Made by a program: the position numbers and the translations under genes. A DNA stretch of 47,767 nt, from NCBI GenBank assembly GCA_949292375.1, contig CASEZG010000011.1, positions 1 through 47,767 on the forward strand, given 5' to 3'. The notes under the pieces are model-generated. The model had not been told where the DNA came from, made no database searches, and saw only the letters and a program-made list of their open reading frames with translations. Below are positions 8,493-17,679 of the stretch, in pieces. Every line of letters begins with the position of its first letter. Positions within the stretch are counted from its first letter, which is position 1. This DNA is from an uncultured Pseudomonadota bacterium. Lineage in GTDB: Bacteria > Pseudomonadota > Alphaproteobacteria > RF32 > CAG-239.

Positions 8493-10331
8493 CTAAAAAG
8501 CTTTAAGGATATATTCGCTGACCTTTTCGCCATAGTAAGAAGAGTCGGTGATAGCCTCCCCTTCGGCAATTTTGGCTTGGTCTAATAAAATCCGCGCCAC
8601 TTCCTGAACTTTGGGTTTCAAAGCCTCATCGCCCATTGCCTCCGCAAGTTTAATAATCAGCGGATGATAAGGGTTAAGCTCAAGGATTCGCGTGCTGGCA
8701 AAAGCCGTTTGCTGTTGATGATTCCGCATCAAACGCTCCAAATGGATACTCATCTGTCCGTTTTCAACTGTCAAACTAACCGGAGATCTGGTTAATTTTT
8801 CGGTGGTTGTAACTTTGCCGACTTCTTTTTTGAACATATCGCTCATCAAATCCGTCAGTTTTTTAAGGTCGCCTTCTTCGGCTTTTTTACCTTCGCGTTT
8901 GAACGACAAATCAACATCAGCCTGCGAAATATGCTTAATCGCAAAGTTCTTATAGCTTCCGAGCGTCTGTGTCCAAAACTCGTCAATCGGGTCGGTTAAG
9001 AGCAAAACTTCCAAACCTTTTTCCTTAAAGGCCTCCAACTGCGGATTATTAACCAAGGTCTGAACATCGTCGCCGGTAATATAATAAATGGTTTTCTGCT
9101 CGCTCTGCGCACGGCTGATATATTCATCCAAAGATGTAAGTTTTTCGGTATCATTGGTTGAAACAAAGCGTGATAATTCGGCAATCTCTTCACGGTTGGC
9201 AAAGTCTTCATAAATACCTTCCTTGAAAGCAATACCGAACGCATCCCAAAACTTCTTATAATCTTCATAATCTTGGCTGCGTTTTTTAAGCTCTTTGAGG
9301 ATTCTGGAAACCGTACCTTGCCTGATTTTGGCAATCAAGGGAGATTGTTGCAACATCTCACGAGAGATATTCAGAGGCAAGTCAGAGGAATCAATAATAC
9401 CGCGAACAAAGCGCAAGTAAGAAGGCAAGAGTTCCTCAACTTTTTCGGAGATAAACACGCGGTTGACATAAAGCTTCAAACCCTGCTTGCGGTCCGGCTG
9501 AAACAAATCATACGGTGCGGAAGAAGGAATATAGAGCAAACCGGTATATTCAATACTGCCTTCTGCCTTAAAATGCAGAGTCATCCACGGGTCATCAAAA
9601 TTTTTGGAAACATGATGGTAAAATTCTTTATATTGCTCGGACGTAATCTCTGCTTTATTGCGCGTCCATAAAGCCGAAGCCGAGTTCACGGTTTCTTCAC
9701 CGGCTTTACCCAAACACAAAACAATCGGATAATTAATATGATCGGAATAAGTTCTGATAATCTGACGCAAATAGATACTATCAGTATAATTCTTCTCATC
9801 TTGCTTCAAAAAGAGCTTAATTTCCGTACCATTGGTTTTCTTCTCTGCTTCTTTAATTTCAAAACCATCCACCCCGTTTGAGACCCAAGACCACGCCTTG
9901 TCTTCTCCGGCACGTTTGGTTAAAATCTCAACTTTTTCCGCCACCATAAAGGCAGAATAAAAGCCCACGCCGAACTGCCCGATTAAGTCGACAGCGGAGC
10001 CGTTTTCAGAAGCATTTTTCACAAAATCTGCCGTACCAGATTTGGCAATCGTCCCCAGATGATTAATCAGGTCTTCCTTATTCATACCAATACCATTATC
10101 GGCAATGGTTAAGGTATTTTTCTCAGCATCCGGCGTAATCCAAATTTTCATCTCGCCCGATTCTTTTGCCATATCAGGATGCGTTAAAGCCATATACTTG
10201 AGCTTATCACATGCATCGCTGGCATTAGAGATTAACTCACGCAAAAAAATCTGCTTTTCCGAATAAAGCGAGTTCACCACGATATCAAGCATTTTGCTGA
10301 CATCTGCCTGAAAATTCATTTTATCACTCAT
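8493..10331 (-). CDS. htpG: Chaperone HtpG (bacterial Hsp90)
   Basis: An ATP-dependent dimeric chaperone that remodels client proteins in the cytosol. At 612 residues it is normal HtpG length. The GHKL ATPase signatures are intact: IFLRELISNASDACDKL near residues 29-45, DNGIGMNKEDL, and GQFGVGFYSAFMVA. The middle-domain arginine loop (NISREMLQ) and the C-terminal dimerisation segment (NPYHPLI) are present. GAGAGG supports the start. It is transcribed alone, with its own terminator. Confidence 0.97.
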   Translation of the reverse strand: MSDKMNFQADVSKMLDIVVNSLYSEKQIFLRELISNASDACDKLKYMALTHPDMAKESGEMKIWITPDAEKNTLTIADNGIGMNKEDLINHLGTIAKSGTADFVKNASENGSAVDLIGQFGVGFYSAFMVAEKVEILTKRAGEDKAWSWVSNGVDGFEIKEAEKKTNGTEIKLFLKQDEKNYTDSIYLRQIIRTYSDHINYPIVLCLGKAGEETVNSASALWTRNKAEITSEQYKEFYHHVSKNFDDPWMTLHFKAEGSIEYTGLLYIPSSAPYDLFQPDRKQGLKLYVNRVFISEKVEELLPSYLRFVRGIIDSSDLPLNISREMLQQSPLIAKIRQGTVSRILKELKKRSQDYEDYKKFWDAFGIAFKEGIYEDFANREEIAELSRFVSTNDTEKLTSLDEYISRAQSEQKTIYYITGDDVQTLVNNPQLEAFKEKGLEVLLLTDPIDEFWTQTLGSYKNFAIKHISQADVDLSFKREGKKAEEGDLKKLTDLMSDMFKKEVGKVTTTEKLTRSPVSLTVENGQMSIHLERLMRNHQQQTAFASTRILELNPYHPLIIKLAEAMGDEALKPKVQEVARILLDQAKIAEGEAITDSSYYGEKVSEYILKAF

Positions 10332-10433
10332 ATTTCCAACCTCTCAAATCATTCATTTTATCCTATATATGGGAAGTCAGGCTCAATTTCGCAACCTCAG
10401 GCCGACAAAAAAATCCTCCTTTGTGTTTTTTGC

Positions 10434-10461
10434 TTGCATTTCAGGATAAAATTGCTACATT
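10434..10461 (+). promoter_or_regulatory. Candidate ferredoxin promoter
   Basis: TTGCAT at 10434-10439 and TACATT at 10456-10461 with a 16-base spacer, about 35 bases before the ferredoxin start. Both boxes are imperfect, so the call is tentative. Confidence 0.35.
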
Positions 10462-10497
10462 TAGACCGATGTTTAAAAATTAACGAGGAGTTATAAT

Positions 10498-10737
10498 ATG
10501 GTTTCTGTAGTTAGTGATGCTTGCGTTAAATGCAAATCTTGCGTAGACGTTTGCCCGGTAGATGCTTTCCACGAAGGCGAAACACAATTGGTTATTGATC
10601 CTGATACATGCATCAGCTGCGGCGTATGCATTTCCGAATGTCCGCAAGAAGCAATTTCCTCAGATGATGAAGCTGATGAGAAATGGGTTAAGTTCAACGC
10701 TGATAATGCAGCCAATTGGCCGAACGCTAACGAATAA
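10498..10737 (+). CDS. 2[4Fe-4S] ferredoxin
   Basis: A 79-residue electron carrier with two complete cluster motifs, Cys9-x2-Cys12-x2-Cys15-x3-Cys19-Pro and Cys37-x2-Cys40-x2-Cys43-x3-Cys47-Pro. In this fold the fourth cysteine of each motif belongs to the other cluster. The acidic C-terminal tail with tryptophans (KWVKF, NWP) resembles proteobacterial ferredoxins that extend past the clostridial core. CGAGGAG a few bases before the ATG fixes the start. It is monocistronic, with its own terminator. The redox partner is unknown. Confidence 0.93.
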   Translation: MVSVVSDACVKCKSCVDVCPVDAFHEGETQLVIDPDTCISCGVCISECPQEAISSDDEADEKWVKFNADNAANWPNANE

Positions 10738-10761
10738 TCTGTTTTATCGGAAAATTTGTTA

Positions 10762-10791
10762 AAAAAAGGCCTTTTCGAAAGGTCTTTTTTT
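10762..10791 (+). terminator. Ferredoxin terminator
   Basis: GGCCTTT-TCG-AAAGGTC flanked by A and T runs, beginning about 25 bases after the ferredoxin stop. It lies just before the kinase gene, which has its own ribosome binding site. Confidence 0.75.
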
Positions 10792-10815
10792 ATCTCCGCA
10801 AAATAAGGAACACAA

Positions 10816-11835
10816 ATGGTTAACAAAGATTCTATTCTCTATGATGTTGTCGGCATAGGTAACGCTATTGTTGATGTTTTAGCCAAAGTCGGCGACGGTT
10901 TTTTAACAGAAAGAGATCTTCCCAAAGGTGGAATGACCTTAGTGGAAGCGGCTAATGCCGGCAAAATTTATGCCGACCTCATCCCCGAGCGCGAAGTTTC
11001 CGGTGGTTCTGCCGCCAACACAGTGTCTGGTCTGGCATCCTTAGGTGCAGATTGCGCCTTCATCGGCAAAGTCCACGATGATGAGCTAGGACAAGAATTT
11101 CAACGCAGCATTGGCGCAGCCGGAATTGATTTTTTCACAAAACCCTTAAATAAAGGACCGGCAACCGGACGCAGCATTGTTTTGGTAACTCCCGACGCCG
11201 AACGTTCTATGTTTACCTACTTGGGTGCCTCCAAACACTTAACGGCAGATGATATTGATGAAGAAACCATACGCGCAGCTAAAATAACCTACATGGAAGG
11301 CTATTTATGGGATGAAGGTTCGGCCAAAGAAGCCGTAATCAAAGCCTGCGAACTGGCTCACAAACACGACCGCAAAGTTGCTTTCAGTTTGTCAGACAAA
11401 TCCTGCCTCTTGCGCAACAGAGAAGAGATTGTAAATCTGATTAAAGAACATGTAGACATCTTATTTGGCAACGAAGAAGAGCTCAAAGCTCTTTTCGCTG
11501 AAGAAGATTTTTACAAAGCTCTGGACTTAGTCAAACCCTTGGTAGAGATTGCCGCAATTACGCGCAATGCTAAGGGTTCTGTTGTTGTAAACGGAAGAGT
11601 AAAAATATTTGTCGAAGCCGAAAAGGTTGATGACGTTGTAGATTCTACCGGTGCCGGAGATTTATATGCCGCCGGATTCTTATATGGCATTACCCAAGAT
11701 CGCAGCTTAGGAACTTGCGCGATGATTGGCGGTATCTGTGCGGCTGAGATTATCAGCCATTATGGAGCCAGACCGGAAGTATCGCTCCGCGGATTTGTCC
11801 GCAACCGCCTGCGCCAATATGGCAAAAGAGCTTAA
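10816..11835 (+). CDS. PfkB-family sugar/adenosine kinase
   Basis: A 339-residue kinase of the ribokinase/PfkB superfamily, closest in pattern to the adenosine kinase-like proteins found in many alphaproteobacteria. It probably phosphorylates a nucleoside or sugar with ATP in the cytosol. Features seen: the N-terminal GIGNAIVDVLA, the substrate-side SGGSAANTVSGLASLG near residues 62-77 (PfkB signature 1), and DSTGAGDLYAAGFLYG (signature 2), whose GAGD aspartate is the catalytic base. AAGGA precedes the start. The exact substrate cannot be decided from sequence. Confidence 0.85.
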   Translation: MVNKDSILYDVVGIGNAIVDVLAKVGDGFLTERDLPKGGMTLVEAANAGKIYADLIPEREVSGGSAANTVSGLASLGADCAFIGKVHDDELGQEFQRSIGAAGIDFFTKPLNKGPATGRSIVLVTPDAERSMFTYLGASKHLTADDIDEETIRAAKITYMEGYLWDEGSAKEAVIKACELAHKHDRKVAFSLSDKSCLLRNREEIVNLIKEHVDILFGNEEELKALFAEEDFYKALDLVKPLVEIAAITRNAKGSVVVNGRVKIFVEAEKVDDVVDSTGAGDLYAAGFLYGITQDRSLGTCAMIGGICAAEIISHYGARPEVSLRGFVRNRLRQYGKRA

Positions 11836-11837
11836 GA

Positions 11838-11868
11838 TGAAAGCCCTCTCAGCAGAGAGGGCTTTCTC
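11838..11868 (+). terminator. Kinase gene terminator
   Basis: A perfect 12-base stem, GAAAGCCCTCTC / GAGAGGGCTTTC, with loop AGCA, starting just after the kinase stop codon. Confidence 0.8.
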
Positions 11869-11898
11869 AAAACATCAGAATTTTTTCACACTAAAATC

Positions 11899-11926
11899 TT
11901 GAAATTTAATTTTAAAGCGGTATTGT
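11899..11926 (+). promoter_or_regulatory. Candidate typA promoter
   Basis: TTGAAA at 11899-11904 and TATTGT at 11921-11926 with a 16-base spacer. If used, it gives a leader of about 115 bases that contains the nested hairpin at 11956-12011. Confidence 0.35.
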
Positions 11927-11955
11927 AGGGCGAATTTTACAAATAACACCATTTA

Positions 11956-12011
11956 TATACACATCTTTTTAAGAGCTCATCTCAGCAAATGAGCTAAGCA
12001 TAATGTGTATA
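11956..12011 (+). promoter_or_regulatory. Nested hairpin in the typA leader
   Basis: An outer nine-base stem, TATACACAT (11956-11964) with ATGTGTATA (12003-12011), encloses an inner seven-base stem, AGCTCAT (11974-11980) with ATGAGCT (11989-11995). It ends about 37 bases before the typA ATG. No T tract follows, so it is not a terminator. A leader structure controlling translation or RNA stability is possible. No known riboswitch class is recognised. Confidence 0.45.
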
Positions 12012-12048
12012 ACAAGCCTTTAAGCAGGCATAGTTTTAGGAAAAAAAT

Positions 12049-13863
12049 ATGAAAAGAAGAAACATTGCCATCATTGCCCACGTTGACCACGGCAAAACCA
12101 CGTTAGTTGATGGTCTTCTAAAGCAAAGCGGAACCTTCCGCGAAAACCAAAAGGTTGAAACCTGCGTTATGGACAGCAACGACTTGGAAAGAGAACGCGG
12201 CATCACCATCTTGTCAAAATGCACCTCCGTTCAATGGAAAGATACGCATATTAACATTGTAGACACCCCAGGCCACGCAGATTTTGGTGGCGAAGTTGAA
12301 CGTATTATGTCTATGGTTGACGGTGTTGTCTTGCTGGTAGACTCCTCCGAAGGCCCAATGCCTCAAACCAAATTTGTTTTGGGCAAAGCCTTAAAAGTCG
12401 GCTTAAAACCAATTGTTGTCATCAACAAAGCAGACAAAGCTGACGCACGTGTTGATGAGGTCTTAAATGAAGTCTTTGACCTTTTCGTCAGCCTCAATGC
12501 TTCTGATGAGCAGTTGGACTTCCCTGTACTTTATGCGTCTGGTCGCAACGGCTGGGCCGTTAAGGATATGAACGATGAGAAAAAAGACTTAACTCCGTTA
12601 TTTGAGCTGATTTTGTCTTATGTTCCAGAACCGATTTGCGAACCGGACAAACCATTCTCCATGCTTGCCACCACTTTGGAAGCCGACAAATTCATCGGAC
12701 GTATTTTAACCGGAAAAATCCACTCCGGCAGCCTTAAAGTCAATGATGCCGTCAAAGTAATCAATGAGCAAGGAGAAGTTGAACGTACCAGAATCACTAA
12801 GATTTTGGCTTATGAGGGGCTCAACCGCGTCAGCAAAGATGAGGCTCATGCCGGAGACATTGTCGCCGTTGCCGGTATTGTCAAAGGTACGGTTGCCGAC
12901 ACCATCTGCGCACCCGAAGTAAGCGAAGCAATTCATGCCCAACCGATTGACCCACCGACCTTGGCAATGACCTTCTCGGTTAACGATTCTCCTTTGGCCG
13001 GACGCGAAGGTGATAAAGTAACCTCCCGTATGATTTGGGATCGCCTCTGCAAAGAAGCCGAAGGTAACATTGCGCTTCGCATCTCCAAAACAGATTCCAC
13101 GGATTCCTTTGAGGTTGCTGGTCGTGGTGAGCTCCAACTCGGCGTTTTGATTGAAACCATGCGTCGCGAAGGCTTCGAGCTTTCCATCTCTCGTCCGCGC
13201 GTTTTGATGAAAAAAGATGAGAACGGTCAGCTTTTGGAACCTGTTGAAGAAGTTGTTGTCGACGTTGATGAAGAGTTTTCAGGTGTTGTCGTTGAAAAAT
13301 TAGGTCAAAAACGCGCCGAACTCATTGAGATGATTCCCTCTCAAATCGGCAACAAAGTCCGCCTTATTTTCCATGCGCCTTCACGCGGTTTGATTGGTTA
13401 TCACTCAGAATTTCTGACCGACACCCGCGGCACAGGCGTAATGAACCGCATTTTCTATGCTTATGAACCCTACAAAGGAGACATTGATACCCGCCGCAAC
13501 GGGGTGCTCATCTCCAGCGAGGACGGCACCGCGATTGCTTATTCTTTGTGGAAATTGCAAGACCGTGGTCCGATGTTTATTGATGCCGGTGTTCCGGTTT
13601 ATGTTGGTATGATTATCGGCGAACACACCAAATCCAACGACTTGGAAGTTAACCCGACAAAGGCCAAGCAATTAACCAACATCCGTGCGGCAGGCAAGGA
13701 TGAAGCTATTGATTTGGTTCCGCCACGCAAGCTGTCTTTGGAACAAGGTTTGTCCTACATTCAAGCTGATGAACTTTTGGAAGTAACACCGAAGACAATT
13801 CGTCTGCGCAAACGAATTTTGGATCCGATTGCCCGCAAACGCGCCAAACCGGATATCGCCTAA
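12049..13863 (+). CDS. typA: Ribosome-associated GTPase TypA/BipA
   Basis: A 604-residue translational GTPase related to EF-G that binds the ribosome and helps large-subunit assembly, notably in cold or stress. GTPase motifs: G1 AHVDHGKTT (residues 10-18), G2 RGITI, G3 DTPGHADF, G4 NKAD. Domain II, the EF-G-like domain III/V segments and the TypA-specific C-terminal region ([17 protein letters not shown]) are all present. AGGA sits before the ATG. It has its own leader and terminator, so it is likely a single-gene transcript. Confidence 0.97.
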   Translation: MKRRNIAIIAHVDHGKTTLVDGLLKQSGTFRENQKVETCVMDSNDLERERGITILSKCTSVQWKDTHINIVDTPGHADFGGEVERIMSMVDGVVLLVDSSEGPMPQTKFVLGKALKVGLKPIVVINKADKADARVDEVLNEVFDLFVSLNASDEQLDFPVLYASGRNGWAVKDMNDEKKDLTPLFELILSYVPEPICEPDKPFSMLATTLEADKFIGRILTGKIHSGSLKVNDAVKVINEQGEVERTRITKILAYEGLNRVSKDEAHAGDIVAVAGIVKGTVADTICAPEVSEAIHAQPIDPPTLAMTFSVNDSPLAGREGDKVTSRMIWDRLCKEAEGNIALRISKTDSTDSFEVAGRGELQLGVLIETMRREGFELSISRPRVLMKKDENGQLLEPVEEVVVDVDEEFSGVVVEKLGQKRAELIEMIPSQIGNKVRLIFHAPSRGLIGYHSEFLTDTRGTGVMNRIFYAYEPYKGDIDTRRNGVLISSEDGTAIAYSLWKLQDRGPMFIDAGVPVYVGMIIGEHTKSNDLEVNPTKAKQLTNIRAAGKDEAIDLVPPRKLSLEQGLSYIQADELLEVTPKTIRLRKRILDPIARKRAKPDIA

Positions 13864-13869
13864 AATTAA

Positions 13870-13898
13870 AAAGCCCTGCTTTCCGCGGGGCTTTTTTT
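13870..13898 (+). terminator. typA terminator
   Basis: AAGCCCTGC-TTTCC-GCGGGGCTT (one wobble or mismatch) followed by seven T, just after the typA stop. Confidence 0.8.
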
Positions 13899-13901
13899 GA
13901 C

Positions 13902-13930
13902 AAAAAAATAAGACCCGTATTTTGCGGGTC
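13902..13930 (-). terminator. Terminator of the 13970-14335 gene
   Basis: On the minus strand GACCCG-CAAAATA-CGGGTC is followed by TTATTTTTTT. It ends the convergent minus-strand gene, a few bases from the typA terminator. Confidence 0.75.
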
Positions 13931-13969
13931 ATCATTTTTTTCTTGAAGAAGATTTGTCAATAAAAACAA

Positions 13970-14335
13970 TTAGCGGCTTTCAGCTTCCCTTGCTGCTCCA
14001 TATGTCAAATCTTTAGCTTTACGCTTATCATGCTCAGCCATTTTATCAATTTCGGCAGGCTCCAAATTTTTGACAACTCTCAAATTATCAATCGGAGCTT
14101 TACTCTTTTCATCATTATACGGGCTATCACTTCCGGCAGGAAATCTGCCCATAACATTTCCCCATACTTTGTTAACGCGAGCAATATAATATTCTCCAAG
14201 CTCAGCCTTTTTGCCGACAGCCTTGCCGTCTTCTTGCAACACAGTTGTTCCGACATGTTCTACCATTTTAGAGATAAAACGTTTTCTATAAACCTTCTCT
14301 CTTGCCTTTTCGGCTTGTTTTTTTATTTCAGACAT
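13970..14335 (-). CDS. Unknown small charged protein
   Basis: A 121-residue soluble, lysine- and glutamate-rich protein that I do not recognise. The first 25 residues (KKQAEKAREKVYRKRF) look like a basic helix. The middle contains GEYYIARVNKVWGNVMGRFPAGSDSPYND, a tyrosine/tryptophan-rich stretch, and the tail is again charged (EHDKRKAKDL). There is no signal peptide or membrane segment. A clear AGGAGA site supports the start, and a dedicated terminator supports a real gene. No function is proposed. Confidence 0.65.
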   Translation of the reverse strand: MSEIKKQAEKAREKVYRKRFISKMVEHVGTTVLQEDGKAVGKKAELGEYYIARVNKVWGNVMGRFPAGSDSPYNDEKSKAPIDNLRVVKNLEPAEIDKMAEHDKRKAKDLTYGAAREAESR

Positions 14336-14521
14336 AAATCTTCTCCTAACATCTCTTCTTTTTGTCTATTATCGCAATATAATCCCGTTTTGTCAACAAT
14401 AAACTTGTCAGAAACTGCATAATATAAATAGATTATTAGCTATTTATACAATATACTATCGCCAAATCAATAAAATAATCTTAACAAATAACAGTTTTTA
14501 GAAAAAAATCGACGGAAAAAT

Positions 14522-16111
14522 ATGTCTCTTTTTAAATCCATAGCCACTTTCGGAGGCTTCACTCTTATCAGCCGCATCACCGGATTCTTGCGCGATGTTG
14601 TGCTTGCCAATGTTTTGGGAGCCGGTGTTATTTCGGATGCTTTTTTTGTCGCCTTCAAGCTGCCGAACTTTTTCCGCAGCCTTTTCGGAGAAGGAGCTTT
14701 CACCACGGCTTTTGTCCCAATGCTCTCACAAAAACTTGCTGTCGGCGAAAAACAAAATGGTCTGAGATTCGCAGCTAAAGCTATTTCTGTTCTGGTCTTT
14801 TTTCTGGTTTTATTCATTATCTTAATGGAAGTTTTTATGCCTGCGGTTGTTATTGCTCTGGCTCCGGGATTCGCCGAAAGCGGCGGCAAAGTAGCACTTG
14901 CGGTTGACCTTTCGCGCATAACTTTTCCTTTTTTATTATTTGTTTCCATTGTTTCTTTCCAATCAGGAATTTTAAATTCTTTCGGGCGTTTTGCCGCACC
15001 GGCATCTTCTCCAATAATCTTAAATTTGATGATGGCCGCTTCCGCGTTTATGTTTGCGCCTTTCGGCATTACACCGGCTTACGGCATCGCCATTGGTGTT
15101 ACAGTTGCTGGTTTTCTTGAAGTTTTATGGCTGGCATATTTCTTACGCCGTGAGGGAGTCTTCATCCGCCCGCAATTAAACATCTCACAAAATATCAAAG
15201 ACCCCGAGATAAAAACCTTGTTCCGCCGCATAGCTCCGGGTATGGTCGGTGCCGGTGTATATCAAATCAATATGTTTGTTGACACTGTTCTGGTTTCCTT
15301 GGTTGGTACCGGTGCAATCTCCTGGCTCTATTATGCCAACCGCCTGCAACAACTCCCCTTAGGTGTTGTCGGTGCCGCCATCGGTGTTGCTTTACTCCCC
15401 ATTCTTTCCAAACAATTAAAAACAAATAATCTTGAAGAAGCTCGCCACACACAAGACAAAGCCGTCGAATATGGCATTCTGCTTTCTCTTCCGGCCGCTG
15501 TTATGCTGATTATTTTAGCCGAGCCGATTATCAATGTCTTATTTCAGCATGGTAAATTCGGAGCCCAAGACTCTACAATGACAGCCAATGCCTTAATAGC
15601 CTATGCTGTTGGTCTGCCTCTTTATGTTGTTGTTAAGGCTCTTGCACCAAACTTTTTTGCCCGTGGGGATACCAAAACACCGGTCAAATATGCCGTAGTC
15701 GTTCTTATTGCAAATATTTTATTTTCTCTGGCTCTACTCAAACCCTTCGGACATGTTGGCATCGCCACGGCCACAACCTTGGCCGCAGTCATCTCCTTGG
15801 GGCAATATATCCGCGGACTAAAAAAACGCGCATACTGGAACTTTTCAAAAGAACTTACAAAAAAAATCCTATTGATAGCCTTGTCATCGGTTTTAATGGG
15901 CATTATAATGCTCCTAGCGGAAAAAAGCCTCAACCTATGGCTCGGAAACTGGCTTAATCTGAAAATCTTTCCAAAATTCTGCCTATTAGGCTGTTTAGGA
16001 TGCTTAGGTTTAATAAGTTTTCTGCTTTTTGCCAAACTAACCAAAGTTCTGGACATTAGTGTCATTTTAAGGAGCTTCAAAAGGAACAACAATGCTAAAA
16101 CCTCAAATTAA
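14522..16111 (+). CDS. murJ: Lipid II flippase MurJ
   Basis: A polytopic inner-membrane protein of the MOP superfamily that flips lipid II, the peptidoglycan precursor, to the periplasmic side. At 529 residues with about 14 hydrophobic helices it matches the family. The N-terminal SRITGFLRDVVLANVLGAG and DAFFVAFKLPNFFRSLFGEGAFTTAFVP blocks are diagnostic and contain the functionally important arginines. The last residues overlap the DUF2333 gene by 20 bases, so the two are coupled. The same transcript probably continues through the NifU-type and Bax-like genes. Confidence 0.96.
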   Translation: MSLFKSIATFGGFTLISRITGFLRDVVLANVLGAGVISDAFFVAFKLPNFFRSLFGEGAFTTAFVPMLSQKLAVGEKQNGLRFAAKAISVLVFFLVLFIILMEVFMPAVVIALAPGFAESGGKVALAVDLSRITFPFLLFVSIVSFQSGILNSFGRFAAPASSPIILNLMMAASAFMFAPFGITPAYGIAIGVTVAGFLEVLWLAYFLRREGVFIRPQLNISQNIKDPEIKTLFRRIAPGMVGAGVYQINMFVDTVLVSLVGTGAISWLYYANRLQQLPLGVVGAAIGVALLPILSKQLKTNNLEEARHTQDKAVEYGILLSLPAAVMLIILAEPIINVLFQHGKFGAQDSTMTANALIAYAVGLPLYVVVKALAPNFFARGDTKTPVKYAVVVLIANILFSLALLKPFGHVGIATATTLAAVISLGQYIRGLKKRAYWNFSKELTKKILLIALSSVLMGIIMLLAEKSLNLWLGNWLNLKIFPKFCLLGCLGCLGLISFLLFAKLTKVLDISVILRSFKRNNNAKTSN

Positions 16112-17129
16112 AGACCTCTTAAACAACCTTAAAACCCTTTGCCAAACCGCAATTTGGCCAAAGCTCATACGTTTTCCTGACTATCTTGTTCTGTTCATCA
16201 GCTCTTGGTGGCACCTTATTTTAGTTGCGCTTATTGCACTCATTTTCCTTTATTATCCTCTTGGTGGAATTCTTGTTGAAGATATTGATAGAGACACATC
16301 TTATGAGATAAACGACAATCCAAATGAGCAATCAGCAACAATTGATATGATGACCTTCATCATCAATCGTGAAATTAACGAAAAGATGTGGACCCCCAAC
16401 CTGCCATTTTTCTTTCCATCTTATTTTTTAGACAATATGCCAAACTTCCAGCTCGGCATGTTTGATTCTGTTGCCAAGTTTGCTAAAATCTTATCGTTGG
16501 TTGCCTCCGAAAAAATCATTGACGGAGAAGCACCGCAACATCTTTCCAAAGCCTCCGAACTTTTAGAATATCCCGGAACAGTTTGGATGTTTTCACCCAC
16601 CAATAAATTATTACCGGCACCTTCGGCAAATACTCAATACCGCAAAGCACGTAAACACCTGATAAAATATAACGCAGCTCTGACTGAAGGCAGCAAAATA
16701 TGGTACAAAAACACACAAGATTTATCTCTGTTTTTAAAACGCGCTCAAACAGATTTATGGAAAAACACCATTCAAAAATTAGAGCAAAGCATCAGAGAAA
16801 ACAGCCAAGACATTATTGACAACAATGCCGACAATATTTTCTACTATAGTCAAGGCAAAATCTACGCCTATTACCTTTTGTTCAAAGCTCTGGGACAAGA
16901 CTATAAAGATATCATTGTCAAACATAACGCTTATGCAGACTGGACATCAATGCTCAAAGCAATGGAGCAAGCCTCTCAAATTGAGCCAAGCATTGTTCGC
17001 AACGGAGAGCCGGATAGTTTAACGGCACCCAATCATTTGTCCTCCTTAGGATTTTATATCCTGAAAGCCCAAACTTTTATAAACAAAATAAACTCAAAAT
17101 TATCTCAAGCACCTCAAACAAAGGAATAA
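16092..17129 (+). CDS. DUF2333 family membrane-anchored protein
   Basis: A 345-residue protein with one N-terminal transmembrane helix (about residues 36-58) and a large, mostly helical domain probably in the periplasm. It matches the alphaproteobacterial DUF2333 family: the INREINEKMWTPNLPFFFPSYFLDNMPNFQLG block near residues 92-120, the YPGTVW segment and the C-terminal FYYSQGKIYAYYLLFKALG block. No biochemical role is known. The start lies inside the murJ 3' end with AAAAGGA upstream, which hints at an envelope role. Confidence 0.85.
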   Translation: MLKPQIKDLLNNLKTLCQTAIWPKLIRFPDYLVLFISSWWHLILVALIALIFLYYPLGGILVEDIDRDTSYEINDNPNEQSATIDMMTFIINREINEKMWTPNLPFFFPSYFLDNMPNFQLGMFDSVAKFAKILSLVASEKIIDGEAPQHLSKASELLEYPGTVWMFSPTNKLLPAPSANTQYRKARKHLIKYNAALTEGSKIWYKNTQDLSLFLKRAQTDLWKNTIQKLEQSIRENSQDIIDNNADNIFYYSQGKIYAYYLLFKALGQDYKDIIVKHNAYADWTSMLKAMEQASQIEPSIVRNGEPDSLTAPNHLSSLGFYILKAQTFINKINSKLSQAPQTKE

Positions 17130-17133
17130 AAAT

Positions 17134-17670
17134 ATGCTTATTGAGACACAAAACACTCCAGATTCCGACGTAATAAACTTTTTTCCTGAAGAAAAAGTCA
17201 TGCGCGCAGGCTCTGCCGAATTTGTTGATGCAAAATCTTTGCGAAAATCACCTTTGGCCGAAGCCATTTTTGACCTGGGCGGAATAAAATCCGTCTTTCT
17301 GACTTCTGATATGATTTCCGTCACCAAAGAAAGCAACGCCTCTTGGGATGATTTAAAACCGCAAATTTTAGCAGAGATTATGGACTTTTTTGCCACAGGT
17401 GAACAAGCTGTCGTTGAAAGCACTGCCGAACGGAGCAATGAAGAAATTATTAAGGAAATCACAAGCCTGATAAATGCCAGAATCCGCTCGGCCATCAAAC
17501 AAGACGGTGGCGATATCGAATTTAAGGCCTTTGAAAACGGGGTTGTTTACGTCGAACTGCAAGGCAACTGCAAAGGTTGTCCCTACGCTTTAGTAACCTT
17601 AAAAGAAGGTGTTGAGAAAATTCTTAAAACCTACATTCCTGAAGTAAAATCTGTTGAGAAATATGCCTAA
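17134..17670 (+). CDS. NifU-domain iron-sulfur scaffold (Nfu type)
   Basis: A 178-residue Fe-S carrier. The N-terminal half (residues 1-90) is the Nfu N domain; the C-terminal half is the NifU C domain with Cys146-Lys-Gly-Cys149, the pair that binds a [4Fe-4S] cluster between two subunits. DGGDIEFKAFENGVVYVELQGNC is the typical lead-in. The usual CxGCPSS reads CKGCPYA here, a mild variation. It would pass clusters to apo-enzymes in the cytosol. It begins four bases after the DUF2333 stop with its own AAAGGA and is probably in the murJ operon. Confidence 0.92.
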   Translation: MLIETQNTPDSDVINFFPEEKVMRAGSAEFVDAKSLRKSPLAEAIFDLGGIKSVFLTSDMISVTKESNASWDDLKPQILAEIMDFFATGEQAVVESTAERSNEEIIKEITSLINARIRSAIKQDGGDIEFKAFENGVVYVELQGNCKGCPYALVTLKEGVEKILKTYIPEVKSVEKYA

Positions 17671-17679
17671 GAAATATAA

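Noticed and set aside
13970..14335. An antitoxin or DNA-binding regulator call for the small charged protein
   Set aside because: Only general charge suggests it; no helix-turn-helix or partner gene is visible.
14467..15069. A 200-codon minus-strand frame opposite murJ
   Set aside because: Antisense to the conserved N-terminal half of MurJ; its Lys/Thr/Ala bias follows from the opposite-strand codons.
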